64,000 nucleotides of DNA from Piper betle. Taxonomy: Eukaryota; Streptophyta; Magnoliopsida; Piperales; Piperaceae. The notes beneath the pieces were generated by a model, which was not told the DNA's origin, searched no databases, and saw only the letters and a list, made by a program, of their open reading frames with translations. The stretch spans positions 1 to 64,000 of the forward strand of contig JAURVB010012869.1 of assembly GCA_033002965.1 (NCBI GenBank), in the 5' to 3' direction. A program made the position numbers and the translations under genes. Positions 12,700 to 29,068 of the stretch are shown here, piece by piece (the stretch's first letter is position 1; each line of letters begins with the position of its first letter).

Positions 12700-15400
12700 C
12701 GGATCCGCAACCATGGAGTTTGTTCCAATATGTTCTATTGATACTTTACCACTCTGAACTCTTTCTTTTACAACAAGAACTTGATCTCTATATGTTTTGA
12801 TTTAGATGAGCTCCTGTTGTTATTTGAATATGACACTGCAGACTGATTGTCACAGAATATCTTAAGTGGTCTTTCAATATTATCAACAATACGCAGCCCT
12901 GTGACAAAATTCGCAACCATATTCCCTGATTGGATGCCTCATAACAAGCTATGAATTCGGCTGCCATAGTGGAAGAAGCTATGAGTGTCTGCTAGCACTT
13001 TTCCAAGAAATAGCTCCGCCAGCTAGTAGATAGACATAGCCAGAAGTGGATCGACGACTATCTTGACATCCAACAAAATCGGAATCAGAATATCCTGTGA
13101 TCTCAAGTTGATCTGATTTCCGATATGTGAGCATGTAATGTTTTGTTTTCTGAAGATACCTCATGACCCTTTTGGCTGCTATCCAGTGATCCAACCCTGG
13201 ATTACTTAGATATCTGCCTAACATTCCAACAATATACGCAATATCTGGACGCGTACATACTTGAGCATACATAAGACTTCCCACTACTGAAGCATAGGGA
13301 ATCTTTGCATTTCCTTTTCTTCTATATCATTTTTGAGGCATTGATTGAGACTGAATTTGTCTCCCTTAGAAATAGGGGTATCTCTGGTTTACAATTTTGC
13401 ATGCCAAATCTTTTAAGCACTTTTTCTATATATGTCTTTTGTGATAATCCAAGTATACATCGATCGCGATTCCGATGTATTTGAATTCTAATACAAAGAT
13501 GCATTACCAAGATCTTTCATTTCAAATTTCTTTGACAAAAGATTCTTGGTTTCGTGCAAAAATCTATATTATTGCTGGCAAGTAATATATCATCAACATA
13601 TAAAACCAGGAAAATATACTTACTCCACTAAACTTATGGTATATGCAATCATCAATCACATTCAACTCAAAACCAAATGAAAGAATCACTTGATGAAATT
13701 TGTGATACCATTGACAGAAGCTCTGCTAAGTCCATAGATAGATTTCTTTAATTTGCAAACCATCTTCTTTGAATCTCCTAATACAAAGTTTCTGGTTGCA
13801 CTCATATAAATTGTTTCATCAATGTCACCATTTAGAACGCAGTCTTTACATCCATCTGATGTAACTCAAGATCAAAATGTGCCACCAATGCCATAATTAT
13901 TCTAAACGAGTCTTTCGATGAAACTGGAGAAAGTCTCATTATAATCAATGCCTTCCTGTTGAGTAAAGCCCTTTGCAACAAGACGAGCCTTATATCTTTC
14001 TATATTACCTTCGAATCCCTCTTGGTTTTAAATATCCATTTGCAACTAATGGGTTTCACACCTTCAGGCAATGAGACAAGATCCCAAACGTCATTAGTTT
14101 TCATGGACTTCATCTCTTCATTCATGGCATCAATCCACTTTGAGAATTAGAACTCTTCATGGCTTGATGAAACTGATTGGATCATCATTAACCATTTCAT
14201 TATTATCCTCATGTTCTTGGAGAAAGATAATATAATCATCTGAAATTGCTTTTCTCCTTTCTCTTGTGGATCTCCTCAATGGCATTTGCTCTTGAGGTTG
14301 TTGAGTTTGTTCTTCAGGTATAACTTGGTAGGGAGATTCTCGACATTGTCTTGTAATTCGGTATTGTTTCTTGAACAACATCGAAATATGATCCTGATTC
14401 TGATTTTTATCAAGAACAATTATGGGAAAGAATCAGATTCTTCTTCAAAACAAAGTCTCTAACCTCATTTCCCTTTCCAAACCAACATCCTCAAAAACTG
14501 GGCATTTCTCGTCTCAAAAATGACTTAATAGTGGGATCATAAAACTTATACCCTATTGACCGATCAAGTACTCAACAAAATAACTGCTAGCTTGTTCTTG
14601 AGTCCAGTTTCTTTTCATTTGGCCTATAGGCCTTGCCTCAGCTGGACAACCCCAAATGCGTAAATGCATTATACTGGGCCTTTTCCGGTCCATAATTCAT
14701 AAGGGGTCTTAACTGTTGCTTTGTTGGTACTCTATTAAGAAGATATACTGCTGTCTTTAGTGCCTCACCTCAGAGTGAATCAGAGCAAAGTAGTATGAGC
14801 AATCATACTTCTTACCATGTCCTTTAATGTTCGGTTTCGACTCTCAGCAACACCATTCATACTAGAGTACCTGGCATTGTGTATTACGGGACGATTCCAC
14901 TCTTCTAGAAATTTGGCAAATGGTCCTGGACGCTGTACACCTGATCCATCATATCTGCCATAGTATTCACCACCACGATCAGATCTGATAGCCTTAATAG
15001 TTCTGTCAAGTTGGTTCTCAACTTCAGCTTTATATGCCTTAAATACTTCCAATGCTTGAGACTTCTCATGAATGAGATAAAGGTAACCATAACGAGAATA
15101 ATCGTCTATGAACGTAATAAAATATTGTTGACCATTCCAAGAAGCCGTAGGAAGGGCCCACAAATGTCCGTATGTATTAGTTCTAAGACGTTTGAAGATC
15201 TATTGGCACCTAGTCTCCTTATATTTGTTTGTTTTCCTTAATGCACCCAATACAGATTTGAAAATCTGCAAAATTAAGAGAATCAAGAATTCCATCTGAC
15301 ATAAGTCAGTACAATTCTTTGTTTAGAAATGTGTCCTAAACGCTTATGCCATAGTAAAGCAGATTCTCATTGGTTAATTTTCTCTTTGTACACATAGTTC
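12700..15400 (-). pseudogene. Copia pol remnant: integrase, reverse transcriptase, RNase H
   Basis: Minus-strand fragments in several frames together form the pol region. 14780-15163 is the integrase core (FIDDYSRYGYLY, IRSDRGGEYY and NGVAESRNR give the D, D and E positions). 13322-13510 and broken frames up to about 13950 match the C-terminal reverse transcriptase and linker (LGLSQKTYIEKVLKRFGMQN). 12979-13284 matches the copia RNase H region (CTRPDIAYIVGMLGRYLSNP, SDSDFVGCQDSRRSTSGYVY). Stops and frame changes separate the pieces, for example between 13284 and 13322. No full-length polyprotein can be read, so I treat it as a disrupted coding region. Confidence 0.9.
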
Positions 15401-16013
15401 CACATGCAAGGTTTCATTAAAAGATGCAATAGTATCAAGTAAATATAGATTATCATAAAAGACAAGGACCCTGTACCTACAATATTTGAATTTAGAAAAG
15501 ACTAAACTTATTATTTCTAAATGAACAAGAGTAACTGGATTTGTCCAATATAGAAATAGAAACCAAATTTCGTCTAAAAGACGATTACTACATGTATCTC
15601 TTTCAAATCCAAATAAAATCCTGTCTCTAATAATAATCTAAAAATCCTATTGCTTCAACTATAGCTGATTTGCCATCACCCATATAGATGAATCTTTCAG
15701 CATCATTTGGCTTCTGTAACTCAGGCAACCCTGCATTGACACACTTATGTGAGTAGTAGCACTGAATCTATCCACCAAGTGTGTATTGATGCTGAAACTA
15801 GATTAACCTCAGAACAAACAAATTGAAATGAACCTTTCTTTACACGCCAGGCGTGATACTTAGTGCATTCCTTCTTCATATGTCCAGGTTACCACAAAGA
15901 AACGAAGAAACTAGATTTTCTTTCTTTTCTGTTGCGTGTGAGACCATTATCGACATCCTTAGCCCTCTTTCTTCTTATTTTTATCCTTATAGGTACTAGT
16001 TAAGTGAGCACTC

Positions 16014-16400
16014 TCAACCTGTTCTTGCTTCAATCTTTCTTCTTCTTACACAATAAGAAATGAGCTCATTAAGAGTCCATTTATCCTTTGACAGTTGTAA
16101 CTGACCTTGAATTGACCGAATTGTGCAGGTAGAAATTAAAACTAAATGCACGAGCAAATCTTCAGATAGCTCTAACTTTAGTGCTTTTAGTTTTGAAGCA
16201 ATATTTGACATCTCTAAGATGTACTCCCTTATGCTTGTTTTGCCTTTATACTTCATTGAAATCAAGTTCGTCAACAGCGTACTTGTTTCAGACTTATCAT
16301 TTTTGACAAACGTTTTCAATTTCTTTAAGAAACTCACTGGCTGTAATAACCTTTTCGAAACATCGCCCTGAAGGTCTCTGGAATTCCCGTTTCATGATCA
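16014..16400 (-). pseudogene. Copia gag remnant (UBN2-type)
   Basis: The minus-strand frame at 16014-16337 carries the gag-polypeptide pattern of plant copia elements: TSIREYILEMSNIASKLKAL followed by LSEDLLVHLVL and KDKWTLNELISYC. The frame is broken at both ends, including a shift just after SYC. The nucleocapsid zinc knuckle expected further downstream is not clearly readable. Confidence 0.85.
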
Positions 16401-16750
16401 TAAGACTCATGCGATTTGAACGTTCCCATTTCTCAATGTCCCGTTTGTCCTCATTGGAACTTTTATCAGTAAGAGAAGCAGGTTGTTCAGATCCTTAATG
16501 CAAGGTCAAGATCCATGTAGCTGAGAATAATCATTATGCTTTCTTTCAATCCTTAAAGTTATCTTTAAGCATTGGTACTGAGTTTATGTTGGCAGAAAAT
16601 ATAGAAGCAGACTGATTAACTGAAGAGAAAACAACATGCCCACAAATAAGATTAATAATTTTTAATCCCATTAATAGATACCTAGCACAACATCAATATT
16701 TAGTCTTTGGATAGAAATATCAATTTGTAAATGGTACTCTTAGTGCAATA

Positions 16751-17150
16751 ATCAAATATAGATAATAAATCCTGTCAAATAATAAACCTTCCTTTGGCCG
16801 ATTTATCATTCACATGGAAACCTAAAAATTATCTCATATTTATTATTTTAATGTCATAATCAAATATGGATAATAAATCCTGTCAGATAAAAACCTTCCT
16901 TTTGGCGATTTATTATCCACATGGAAACTGATAATTATCCATATTTATTACAATAATGAGTCTTTAGTGTAGTAAAATATGAACAATAAATCTGTCAAAT
17001 AATAAACCTTCCTTTTGGTCGATTTATCATCCACATGGACACTTGATAATTGTCCCATACCTATTACCACATATGAATATAGAATTCTGTCAAACATTAA
17101 CCTTCCTTTTGGCCGATTAATATCCACATGAATTAAATACTCATAATTAT
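16751..17150 (-). repeat. Four degenerate tandem repeats in the copia leader
   Basis: A unit containing AATAAACCTTCCTTTTGGCC, CGATTTATCATCCACATGGA and an AT-rich spacer recurs with starts near 16752, 16861, 16977 and 17072 (spacing 95-116 bp). In element orientation it lies between the primer-binding site and gag, in the untranslated leader. Copies differ by substitutions and small indels. Confidence 0.85.
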
Positions 17151-17410
17151 CTTAATATTTAAAAAATAAATTAATTTCCACAAAGAGGCTACTTTGGCAG
17201 CATATTGTAGTCCTTAATAAATTTTAAAATATTAATTATGATTTAACCAAAAGGTTATAAAAAATATCTTTATGTGGGAGTTTCCAAAATTATAACCTTT
17301 TGTAACTTTATTTTCCTCATGTTATGTTACCAAAGAGGACCTTAATTTTAGGATTAAATCCCACAAAATTTATAAAATAAAACCTAAGGCTCAATAATTT
17401 GATATGAAGT

Positions 17411-17424
17411 TGGCTCTGATATCG
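17411..17424 (-). other. Primer-binding site for initiator tRNA-Met
   Basis: On the minus strand ATATCAGAGCCA follows the 5' LTR after about four bases. The sequence TATCAGAGCC is the common copia primer site complementary to the 3' end of initiator methionine tRNA. Confidence 0.8.
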
Positions 17425-17426
17425 CT

Positions 17427-17872
17427 TGATAGACTTTATTTAGAATTTAGATTTCATATCAAATTATCGAGAGAAATAAAATAAATAAATGAAATAGCGG
17501 AAGCGTACCTGAAGCCATAAAGAAATCAGAGTCTTGATCACTTAGGTTTTGGATCTTCAAATTCAAGACTAGTTTTCTAAACCAAAGTTCTGGACAATGG
17601 GATACCAGAACGAAAATCAGATATGAATTCAGGGACCATAACCTCCATATTTATAGCCTTAGTTCCATAAATTCAATTCCACCCATAACGAAAGAGAATT
17701 TATGAAAAGGTATCTACACATTAAATTCCACACTTTTCTCATTAAATTCCACACCTTAATTTATGGCTCATAACCTTTAACTTTAGTAGATCAATTTAAT
17801 TTAGCCAACCTTATATAATAACATATGATACAATTCCTGATTCATGTATATATTTATGTCTAATTTTCAACA
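17427..17872 (-). repeat. Copia 5' LTR (446 bp)
   Basis: Partner of 11834-12278. It ends CAACA at 17872 on the + strand and is followed by the target duplication GTATC at 17873-17877. Confidence 0.97.
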
Positions 17873-17877
17873 GTATC
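17873..17877. other. Target-site duplication GTATC (right)
   Basis: Second copy of the 5-bp duplication, directly after the right LTR. Confidence 0.95.
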
Positions 17878-18115
17878 AGCTCGGATGCTCTCGTGCATGG
17901 ACGTGATCCACCCTAACAGCACGACAACACAAAATACGAATATAATTTCATTTGTGGTTGGGCACAAGAGTGGTGGACCGCGCTGGACTAAAAACAAATC
18001 CCCGGCGACGGAGACGACGACGATCGCCGGCCACCGGAGGAGTTCCTGTCGAACCTACATGACCCTTCATTGAACCCTTTCCCACTCTCTCTCGCTGCTC
18101 CGACCCGCCGCCACA
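17878..18115 (+). promoter_or_regulatory. Short remaining 5' flank and leader of the COA1-like gene
   Basis: Only 238 bases separate the copia target duplication from the first ATG of the next gene. AATATAATTT near 17938 is the only TATA-like string. A GC-rich, CT-containing stretch (CCCACTCTCTCTCGCTGC) just before the ATG looks like a 5' leader. If the gene has a longer promoter, the copia insertion has displaced it by 6 kb. Confidence 0.4.
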
Positions 18116-21100
18116 ATGGCCGGCCAAGCCAAGTCCCTCCTCCGATGCCTCCGACGGCCGCCGACGATGTCCGCCGCCGCCGCCCCCGAGGTATCCTCTT
18201 CGTTGCCGTCGCCGTTCAACCACCATTGCTTCGCCACGACGCCGTTTGGGCGTTTCCATGGCCGACCTTAGGTCGGCGAGCTCCCGCTAGGGCTCGGCAG
18301 CCCCATTTCTCGCTGCTTCTTCTCCAATCCATCTCGTTCGTGCGGAAATTCGACGCCTTTGAGGGTGTTTCGGGAGATGAGGAGGTCGGTCGGGGAGAGG
18401 CCGTACTCGATCAAGGTGCCGCAGTCGGCGGCGATGGAGGCCGGCGCGGTGAAGAGGCTTGTGTTTGAGAAGCCGGCGGCCGCCGTGACCTCGACGTTCG
18501 CGAGGTACAGAGGGGCAATTGGGCTGCAGGTTGAGGCGTTTTGGAAGAATTACTCGCTGGTGCTGGTTGGGGCGGTGGGGATCTCGCTGTGTCTCTTGTT
18601 GTGGCGGGTTATGTTTGGCATTGCGCATACTTTTGTTGGGTTGTCGGAGGGGATGGCGAAGTATGGATTCCTTGCTCTGGCAATGGCTATGGTCTCTTTT
18701 TTGGTGAGTCTGTCTCAATTTCTGTCAATATAGTTTTTTTTTCTGGTACTTTCGCATCAGTATTCTTGCTGCTAGCTAAGACTTGCGTTCCATTTATGCT
18801 TTTTGAATAAGGAAGCTTGTCAGTTTGTCGACCAATAGTTGTGTGATTGGTTTTGCGTTTGGTAACCTCCATTGCAAGTGGGAGCCAATGTTAACAGGTG
18901 TAGCTAGCTGATCATACTTAACTGGTATCAGAAAAAAATGAGCTTGGGTTTTGTTTCAAGTTTAAACCCGGATAATGGGAAAAAAGGTCAACAACAGAAA
19001 TCTTGGGGCAATAGCTTCCCATGGCTGTTTGTAGCAATTATCATTTAAGATATGCTTTTATAAAACCAATACATCTGCTGTCCTGTACAACAATGATTGA
19101 GAGAACCTGACCAATCACTGTCTGATGCAAACATTTTTTTGTAGCTCACTTATGTGGGGTTTTTTTTTTTTGTATTAGTTAGTTGTAAAAAAGTGTGGAT
19201 GGAGTAGATTTCAGGTGATGTATAAATTAGGTGTATTTCAATTTTCATGTGACTGTAAAGATCCTGTTGTCTCTAACTGAGCACAGAACACTTAAGGGAG
19301 GCCATTGTGTTATCACGTATTAAGCAAATGCTCATTTTATTAAGGCATTCTTGACATGAGGAATAGGTTGTGAGTTTCCAAGCAACATCTCCTGCTTCGT
19401 GCAGTAGAGACTAGAAACTAAGAATAGTGTTGACAAATATTTTGAATGTCAGATGGTACAGAGACTGTTGGAGGAAAGTGCAAGGAGAAATGTACTGATA
19501 TTAAAGAACACCTGGGAAGTAAGGGAGATTGATATTTGCAGGTTTTTTTGTGAAGAAATAAATTTGGTGTTTGTAATCTAAGTGTTTGCCAAATTGGTAT
19601 ACAGAAGGAGCAAATATCATATGCATGATGCCTAATCAGTGTGTTAATGGCATCAAATTTTCCTATCCTGGTACAGCTGTTTTCTTCTGGAAATTAGGAG
19701 TGCTATATAGCAGGCATGAAATTTAGAAGAGGCCGGCCAAGAGGCACAACTAAACAAACCATTTTCTGCTGCTGTGTCTTTGGTTGGTGAACTCCAACAC
19801 CTGTGAATATATTGGTAATTCTACCATTTCTAGATATTCTTCACTGATTGCTCTAATAATGTCTGCTTCCTATTTTAGCTTGCCTAAATACTTTTCGTTT
19901 AACTGTGTTTGTTTAGTGCGATTATTTTATATAGCTCAATCATGGAGTTAGAACAGAGGTCTATTTCATTGGAAAGCAAGCCGCCAGACAGAATTGGTGA
20001 ATGACTCTTGGATTTGATAGCAGTTTTGAATTTCAAATTTTCTGTAATGTTTTTATAGCTTCCCTCCCATCTGTTTTGTGTGTTCTTGTTGAAATTATTT
20101 TCTATAAGCTTTATTCTTCTCAATCTGCATTTGCATGTTTCAAATAAGTACGTTTTTGTGACCTTCATTGACATATCATTCAATATCTGTAGAGCACCTT
20201 TGACAATATTGTTTTGAGTTTAGACTGAGTTGAGAATTTTTTTTGTTGCATATGCATCTGAATTCCTTTTCTTTGTCCTAGAGCACTGAGTGTTTTTTCT
20301 TCCATTTCTCAGGGAACTTTTCTCATTGACATATCATTCAATATCTGTAGAGCACCTTTGACAATATTGTTTTGAGTTTAGACTGAGTTTAAAATTTTTT
20401 TTGTTGCATATGCATCTGAATTCCTTTTCTTTGTCCTAGAGCACTGAGTGTTTTTTCTTCCATTTCTCAGGGAATTTATCTCCGAGCAAAGTTCACTCTT
20501 AATCCAGACAAGCTTTATAGAATAACAATGAGAAAATTAAACACATCTGCGGCAGTTCTTGAGGTGATGGGTGCTCCGTTAACTGGCACTGATTTAAGAG
20601 CTTATGTAATGTCTGGAGGTGGGCCTCGTCTCAAGAACTTCAAGTTGAGGCTAGGTGGAAAACGCTGTTTTCTTATCTATCCTGTTCGAGGCTCTGAAAG
20701 AAGGGGGCTTGTTAGTGTTGAAGCAAAGAAGAAAAAAGGGCAGGTTCGTTCTTAAATTGTTTTCACTTTAAAGGACAATTATTATCTGAACATAGAATGT
20801 GTATTTGTAAAAGCATATAACATTGTTTGAGACTAGAATTTAAACTAAATTAGCAAAGAGGAAAGTTTGACATGTTTGTGACATCTAATCTATCAAATAT
20901 TTTAATTTCTTGTTGAGTGTTCTTGATCGCTAATAGATGTCTCCAAAGTTTATGATAATCGTTGTTGCTTTAGAAGAGCACATACATCAAAATGCTGGTG
21001 TTCTAGAATTTGTTGTGATGGTTAAGAAAGAGATGAATTTGGGATATAGATGTAGCTGAGTAAAGTGGAAGAATATGATCTTCCTCTTGTCATTTTGCAC

Positions 21101-21628
21101 TAAATTATTGATGATGATCTTGTGATACATTTTATCAGGTTGATTGAATATATAATAGTAGGAAAGTCATTTATATGTTTCTGGTAGTGTGCAAAACCCA
21201 CGGATAAATTTTCACCCTTAAATAAGCCACTGTTTTGCCATTCACAAATTTGGGCACTGACAATTTGGTTAGACGAAACAATTGAATTTCTTTATCTTCC
21301 AATTTAATGCATATTTATTCACAAGCAGCAATGAATAACACCAGCTCATCTTTATTTGCAGTATGATATAAAGTTGCTTGCAGTTGATATACCTATGGCA
21401 TCAGGGCCTGATCAGCGCTTATTTTTGATTGGTGACGAACAAGAATATAGCATTGGTGGTGGCTTGATATCTGAACTGAGGGATCCAATTGTAAAAGCAA
21501 TGGCTGCAGAAAAGGAGTTTGATGATCTCGATGAGAAAGAGGAAGAGGAAGACGCGGAGACGGAACTTCTCGAGGCAGAAAGAAGGCATAGAGAAGAGTT
21601 AGGAAAACTGACAAAAGATAGTTCGTAA
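18116..21628 (+). CDS. COA1/TIM21-type mitochondrial inner-membrane protein, in-frame TAG in presequence
   Basis: Three exons in phase 0: 18116-18703, 20471-20743, 21362-21628, with GT-AG borders. The protein resembles the plant cytochrome oxidase complex assembly protein 1 (COA1, formerly DUF1783) family, which is related to TIM21 and works at the mitochondrial inner membrane. Exon 1 encodes an Arg/Ser-rich presequence (MAGQAKSLLRCLRRPP) and two hydrophobic segments (NYSLVLVGAVGISLCLLLW and KYGFLALAMAMVSFL). Exons 2-3 carry the soluble domain (FTLNPDKLYRI, GAPLTGTDLRAY, KRCFLIYPVRGSERRGLVSVEA) and an acidic Glu-rich C-terminus. Codon 52 (18269-18271) is TAG, yet the same frame reads on as plausible presequence into the conserved part. 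If TAG is real, translation could start at ATG 18359 (294 residues; MRVFREMRRS is still basic) or the gene may be impaired. Family assignment is fairly confident; exact function is inferred. Confidence 0.8.
20165..20480 (+). repeat. 158-bp tandem duplication spanning the intron 1 acceptor
   Basis: Unit 1 (20165-20322) and unit 2 (from 20323) share TCATTGACATATCATTCAAT through TTCCATTTCTCAGGGAA with almost no differences. The duplication copies the polypyrimidine tract, the CAG acceptor and the first four bases of exon 2. The upstream acceptor (AG at 20311-20312) would open a frame that stops after about 20 codons, so the downstream acceptor (20469-20470) is the functional one. Confidence 0.95.
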
Positions 21629-22613
21629 CTTCCTGAACAGTGACTGTCTGTTTGTTCTTTATTTTTGAAGAAACTTTTAAACGCTTTTGTTAGAGATGTG
21701 CTCGCAGTTGTCTCAAGATTGAAGCCTGATGTTCATACCGGCTATGAAATCGGTGCTTTTGTAAAATGAGTTCATCTTCCTTGAAAAGCAAGGCTTTGAA
21801 AGCTCATATCCTTTGTAATAATAATTGTTAGCAATCTTATGCTACTATTGCCAATGGAATCGGTGTGCTTTGGGTTATGATCTTCTTTGAAAAACTTCTT
21901 GTTGTTAATTGTCGCCGCTCTAATACCAAGGTAATAACTATCATGTCGAAAAACAATCTTGTGAATATGAAAGTTTTTCACAATGTCAATCAAGTTAGAT
22001 GCAGACGAAAGATGGTTGAGCCTAAACATTGTTACTATGTGATATACTCTGCAAGATCAAATCTGGGCAAACAGAAATTGAATTTATTGAATTTGAGTTA
22101 AGCTTAGAGGTTGCAAAACGCTAGCGTGCTGCCCTTCTACTCAGGATTTATATTTGAATAATTTGTATTTATCTATTATCCGATTTTTTCATAATTTAGT
22201 TAAAACTTTGACAAGGCATTTGGTTGTGTCATTTTGAACCTATTTAATCTAACGACCAAAATTGGTGTTTGATAAAATATTTTTAAAAAATATTACAGAC
22301 ATTTTTGCTGTTTCCATATAAAAGTTAAAAAAAGATAAAATTGACCCAAAAGAGAAAAAATTCACGATCTATCATTAAAATTTTTAAAAAATAATTCCAT
22401 ATGTATATTTACGTGATTGGGTTTTTTTAATAATTATAATAAATAAAAAATTATGATAAAACTTATATAATAAACGGTAAGTGGAATGATTTGTCCGAAT
22501 TGAATTGAAGCGGACCTTGACCGACCCGATAAAAAGCTTTCCCCACGTAGAAGAAAACGCTGAAGCTTATTTTTCTTGTCCAACGAAGAAGGCGGCGGTC
22601 GATCGATCGAAGC
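21629..22613 (+). other. Intergenic: 3' flank of COA1-like gene and promoter/leader of RPT3
   Basis: AT-rich DNA with no supported gene. The frames at 21772-22101 are short and unconserved. The last ~100 bases before 22614 become GC-richer (GGCGGCGGTCGATCGATCGA) and form the likely RPT3 leader. No strong TATA box was picked out. Confidence 0.5.
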
Positions 22614-26558
<3,945 letters not shown>

Positions 26559-28990
26559 ATGTGTTTGTTTCTGTATCTTGGAGTATCTTTCTATTGATGT
26601 TTAAGAAACAGCAATGTGACGGCACTTTTAGTCCCCAATTCCCGAACAAGTTGGCCTTTTCTTTGATTAATAGCTTGAATTGGATGAGGGCGGAGTAAGT
26701 GCATAAAATTATTTCGGTTCGACTGCTATCGATCAATTCCAAATTCTTGCAATCGATAACGAAACATATCATTGCTCAAATCTATATTTTCATGTTATTA
26801 TCATCTCCTTCCATGTATATTTATGTCTTTATCTGTCTATTGCAAGAGCCGATGAGTCATGCATCTTTTGTTGGAGAAGAAAGGTCAGGTATCCGAATTC
26901 ATATCCATCTGATTTATACGATGTATTCCAACCTCAGCCTTCTCCTATAATTCTATTGAGTTGGATGAAACGTCTAGTCTGATGGCAACTAATTTTTCAA
27001 CGATGATCCTAATAAATATGAGATCTGCCACAAAACATAAGATATACAAACAGGGTTTAGTTTTAAAGTTCTAAACTTCTTCATAAATAGACTACAATTT
27101 TCAACTAACTTGTGCGACTTTTTTCACAAGAATATTTTTCTTCAACGTTTCATTAAAAACAATTTAAACCCAGGGAATTTGTTTTTATATATTAAGTAAA
27201 TAAGTTATATTCATTGAGAGACTATGACGGGGTGAACATCTTACTAAATTTAGAAAAATGGGCTACTAGTTGAATCAGATCTTCTTTTTTATGTTTTGAT
27301 TCTGCTTAATTTTTTTTAATAAAATTGTCATAGTATAGTTAAATTAGGTTTCTCGGTGTTATATAAAAAGGTTACTTTTAAAATATATATATAATAACTA
27401 ATTGGCATTGTGTTCCTATTAATCAATCAATATTAATAAAAGACGTGGCGTATTACGGTGAATTAATAATAAACATGGCGACAAGGCAAATTGTTGGGAG
27501 TATAATAAAATAGATATATACTTCAATTTTATTTCTTTTTTTGTACTAAGGTTATATTTAAAAGAAATTACGATTTAATAGTAAGGAGACGAATTATTCA
27601 CTATTTAACATACTTTACCACAATTTTACGATTTAATAATATTGTTCAATATAAAGTCATTAACACCTTTGAATTCAGTTAAAAACGGATTGGGTGGAGG
27701 CTCAGTGAAAATAAAAGAGGGAGGGCTAGTTTATTTGCAGGTATGGTCTTTTTTTTTTGTGGAGATGACTCTATAGTTTTTGAATGGTTTGCTGTGAGAC
27801 ATTTTTAACCGGTACATGTTATTAAGTTTATTATAAGATATTTTCTTCGTAATTACAAATATTAAAATAATACAATACTAAATAAATTTATATTTAGGAT
27901 ATGGTCGTCATTATTACAAATTAATTTATATTTACATAATACATGTATAAATCAATTTATAATTGCGATTATTTTGTACAAATCAATGACTATTTACAAT
28001 GATCAATAAGGGAGAGATCGCCCATTATCATTCTTATTAAGCTTTATATTCAAATTAATTACAATTTTATAAAAATTAATTATTGATTATGTTTAATATA
28101 ATTATAATGACCACTAGCATAAGAGATCATGATACACCTAAGTATTTTTAGCAAGTCTCTATAAACCAATCTACCCATTCTTTAAATTTTAATAAGTCCA
28201 TATTTTTTTATTCAATAAATCCCAAACCAAACTCTTATCGAGAATTATTACCCATTTTGAATTTTAAAATAATATTTAATTATAAAATTGTGATTAAATA
28301 TCATTGAATTGTGAATATTGGATTTTCTAATTATTAAATCACAAATTTCTCCCCTATTTATTTATATAATTTAATTTAAAACACTATTTTCTTTAAAACA
28401 AAATGCACGTCATTAACAAAAAATACAAGTATTTCAACGCAATAATTATTTAATTTAATTCAAGTTTCATGCTAAAACAAAAAACAAAAGAAACAATATA
28501 TATAAAAAAGACCATTAATTAATTAATAGTAATGCAATATATATATAATATATATATATATATAAATTTATTATAAGAATGATTTTCAATCATCCCTCAC
28601 TTGAAATTATGTGGAATTTAACCCATTATTATAATTAATGTAAAAAACAGTTTTTTTCTCTAAAAAGCTCATTTATTTATCCAGGTTTTTGGTGCACAAA
28701 AATTTAAGAAAAGCAATTATTAATCATTTTTATAAAAAAAATAAATTTCCAAAAAAGTGTGTAATTATTTAAAATTTATAATGCGGTGGACTATTATTTA
28801 TATTTAAGATTTAAAGGGTATAGTAACAACTTTACCTTCAATGGATCAAAGTGATTTTCAAAACAGCCGGATAAAAACAAAAACAAAATTGAGGATGGAG
28901 GATAAAGTTGTCTTTTTGAAACTATATACCTAAAATAGTAAATATAGATAATATTTCCCTAAAAAAGTGAATTATGGATAAGAAGACCCT
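26559..28990. other. Intergenic, AT-rich, no supported gene
   Basis: The first few hundred bases are probably the RPT3 3' untranslated region. The rest is AT-rich with TA runs (for example near 28538-28563) and no frame showing a recognisable domain. Confidence 0.6.
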
Positions 28991-29068
28991 TTCTTCGTAA
29001 AAAAATGAAAAAAAAAGCGAGCGTCGCCGGCCCCCCACCTACCTCCGCGAGTAGCACTCGTTGCAAAA

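Larger units (their letters stand above)
11834..17872 (-). mobile_element. Complete Ty1/copia LTR retrotransposon, antisense
   Basis: Two LTRs (11834-12278, 445 bp; 17427-17872, 446 bp) bound a 5.1-kb internal region and are flanked by the 5-bp duplication GTATC. On the minus strand the order is LTR, primer-binding site, leader repeats, gag, integrase, reverse transcriptase, RNase H, purine tract, LTR; integrase upstream of reverse transcriptase is the copia order. The two LTRs differ by only three C/T substitutions and three single-base indels, so the insertion is recent. Nonetheless the coding region is split among several frames with stops. The element was either already defective, carried by related copies in trans, or is affected by base-call indels in this assembly. 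Confidence 0.97.

Noticed and set aside
17948..18718. Antisense Arg/His-rich frames over exon 1 of the COA1-like gene
   Set aside because: Mirror frames of a GC-rich coding exon; the + strand frame matches a known family and splices correctly.
20311..20312. Upstream copy of the exon 2 acceptor as the true splice site
   Set aside because: Exon read from here stops after about 20 codons and does not join the conserved GIYLRAKFTLNP sequence directly.
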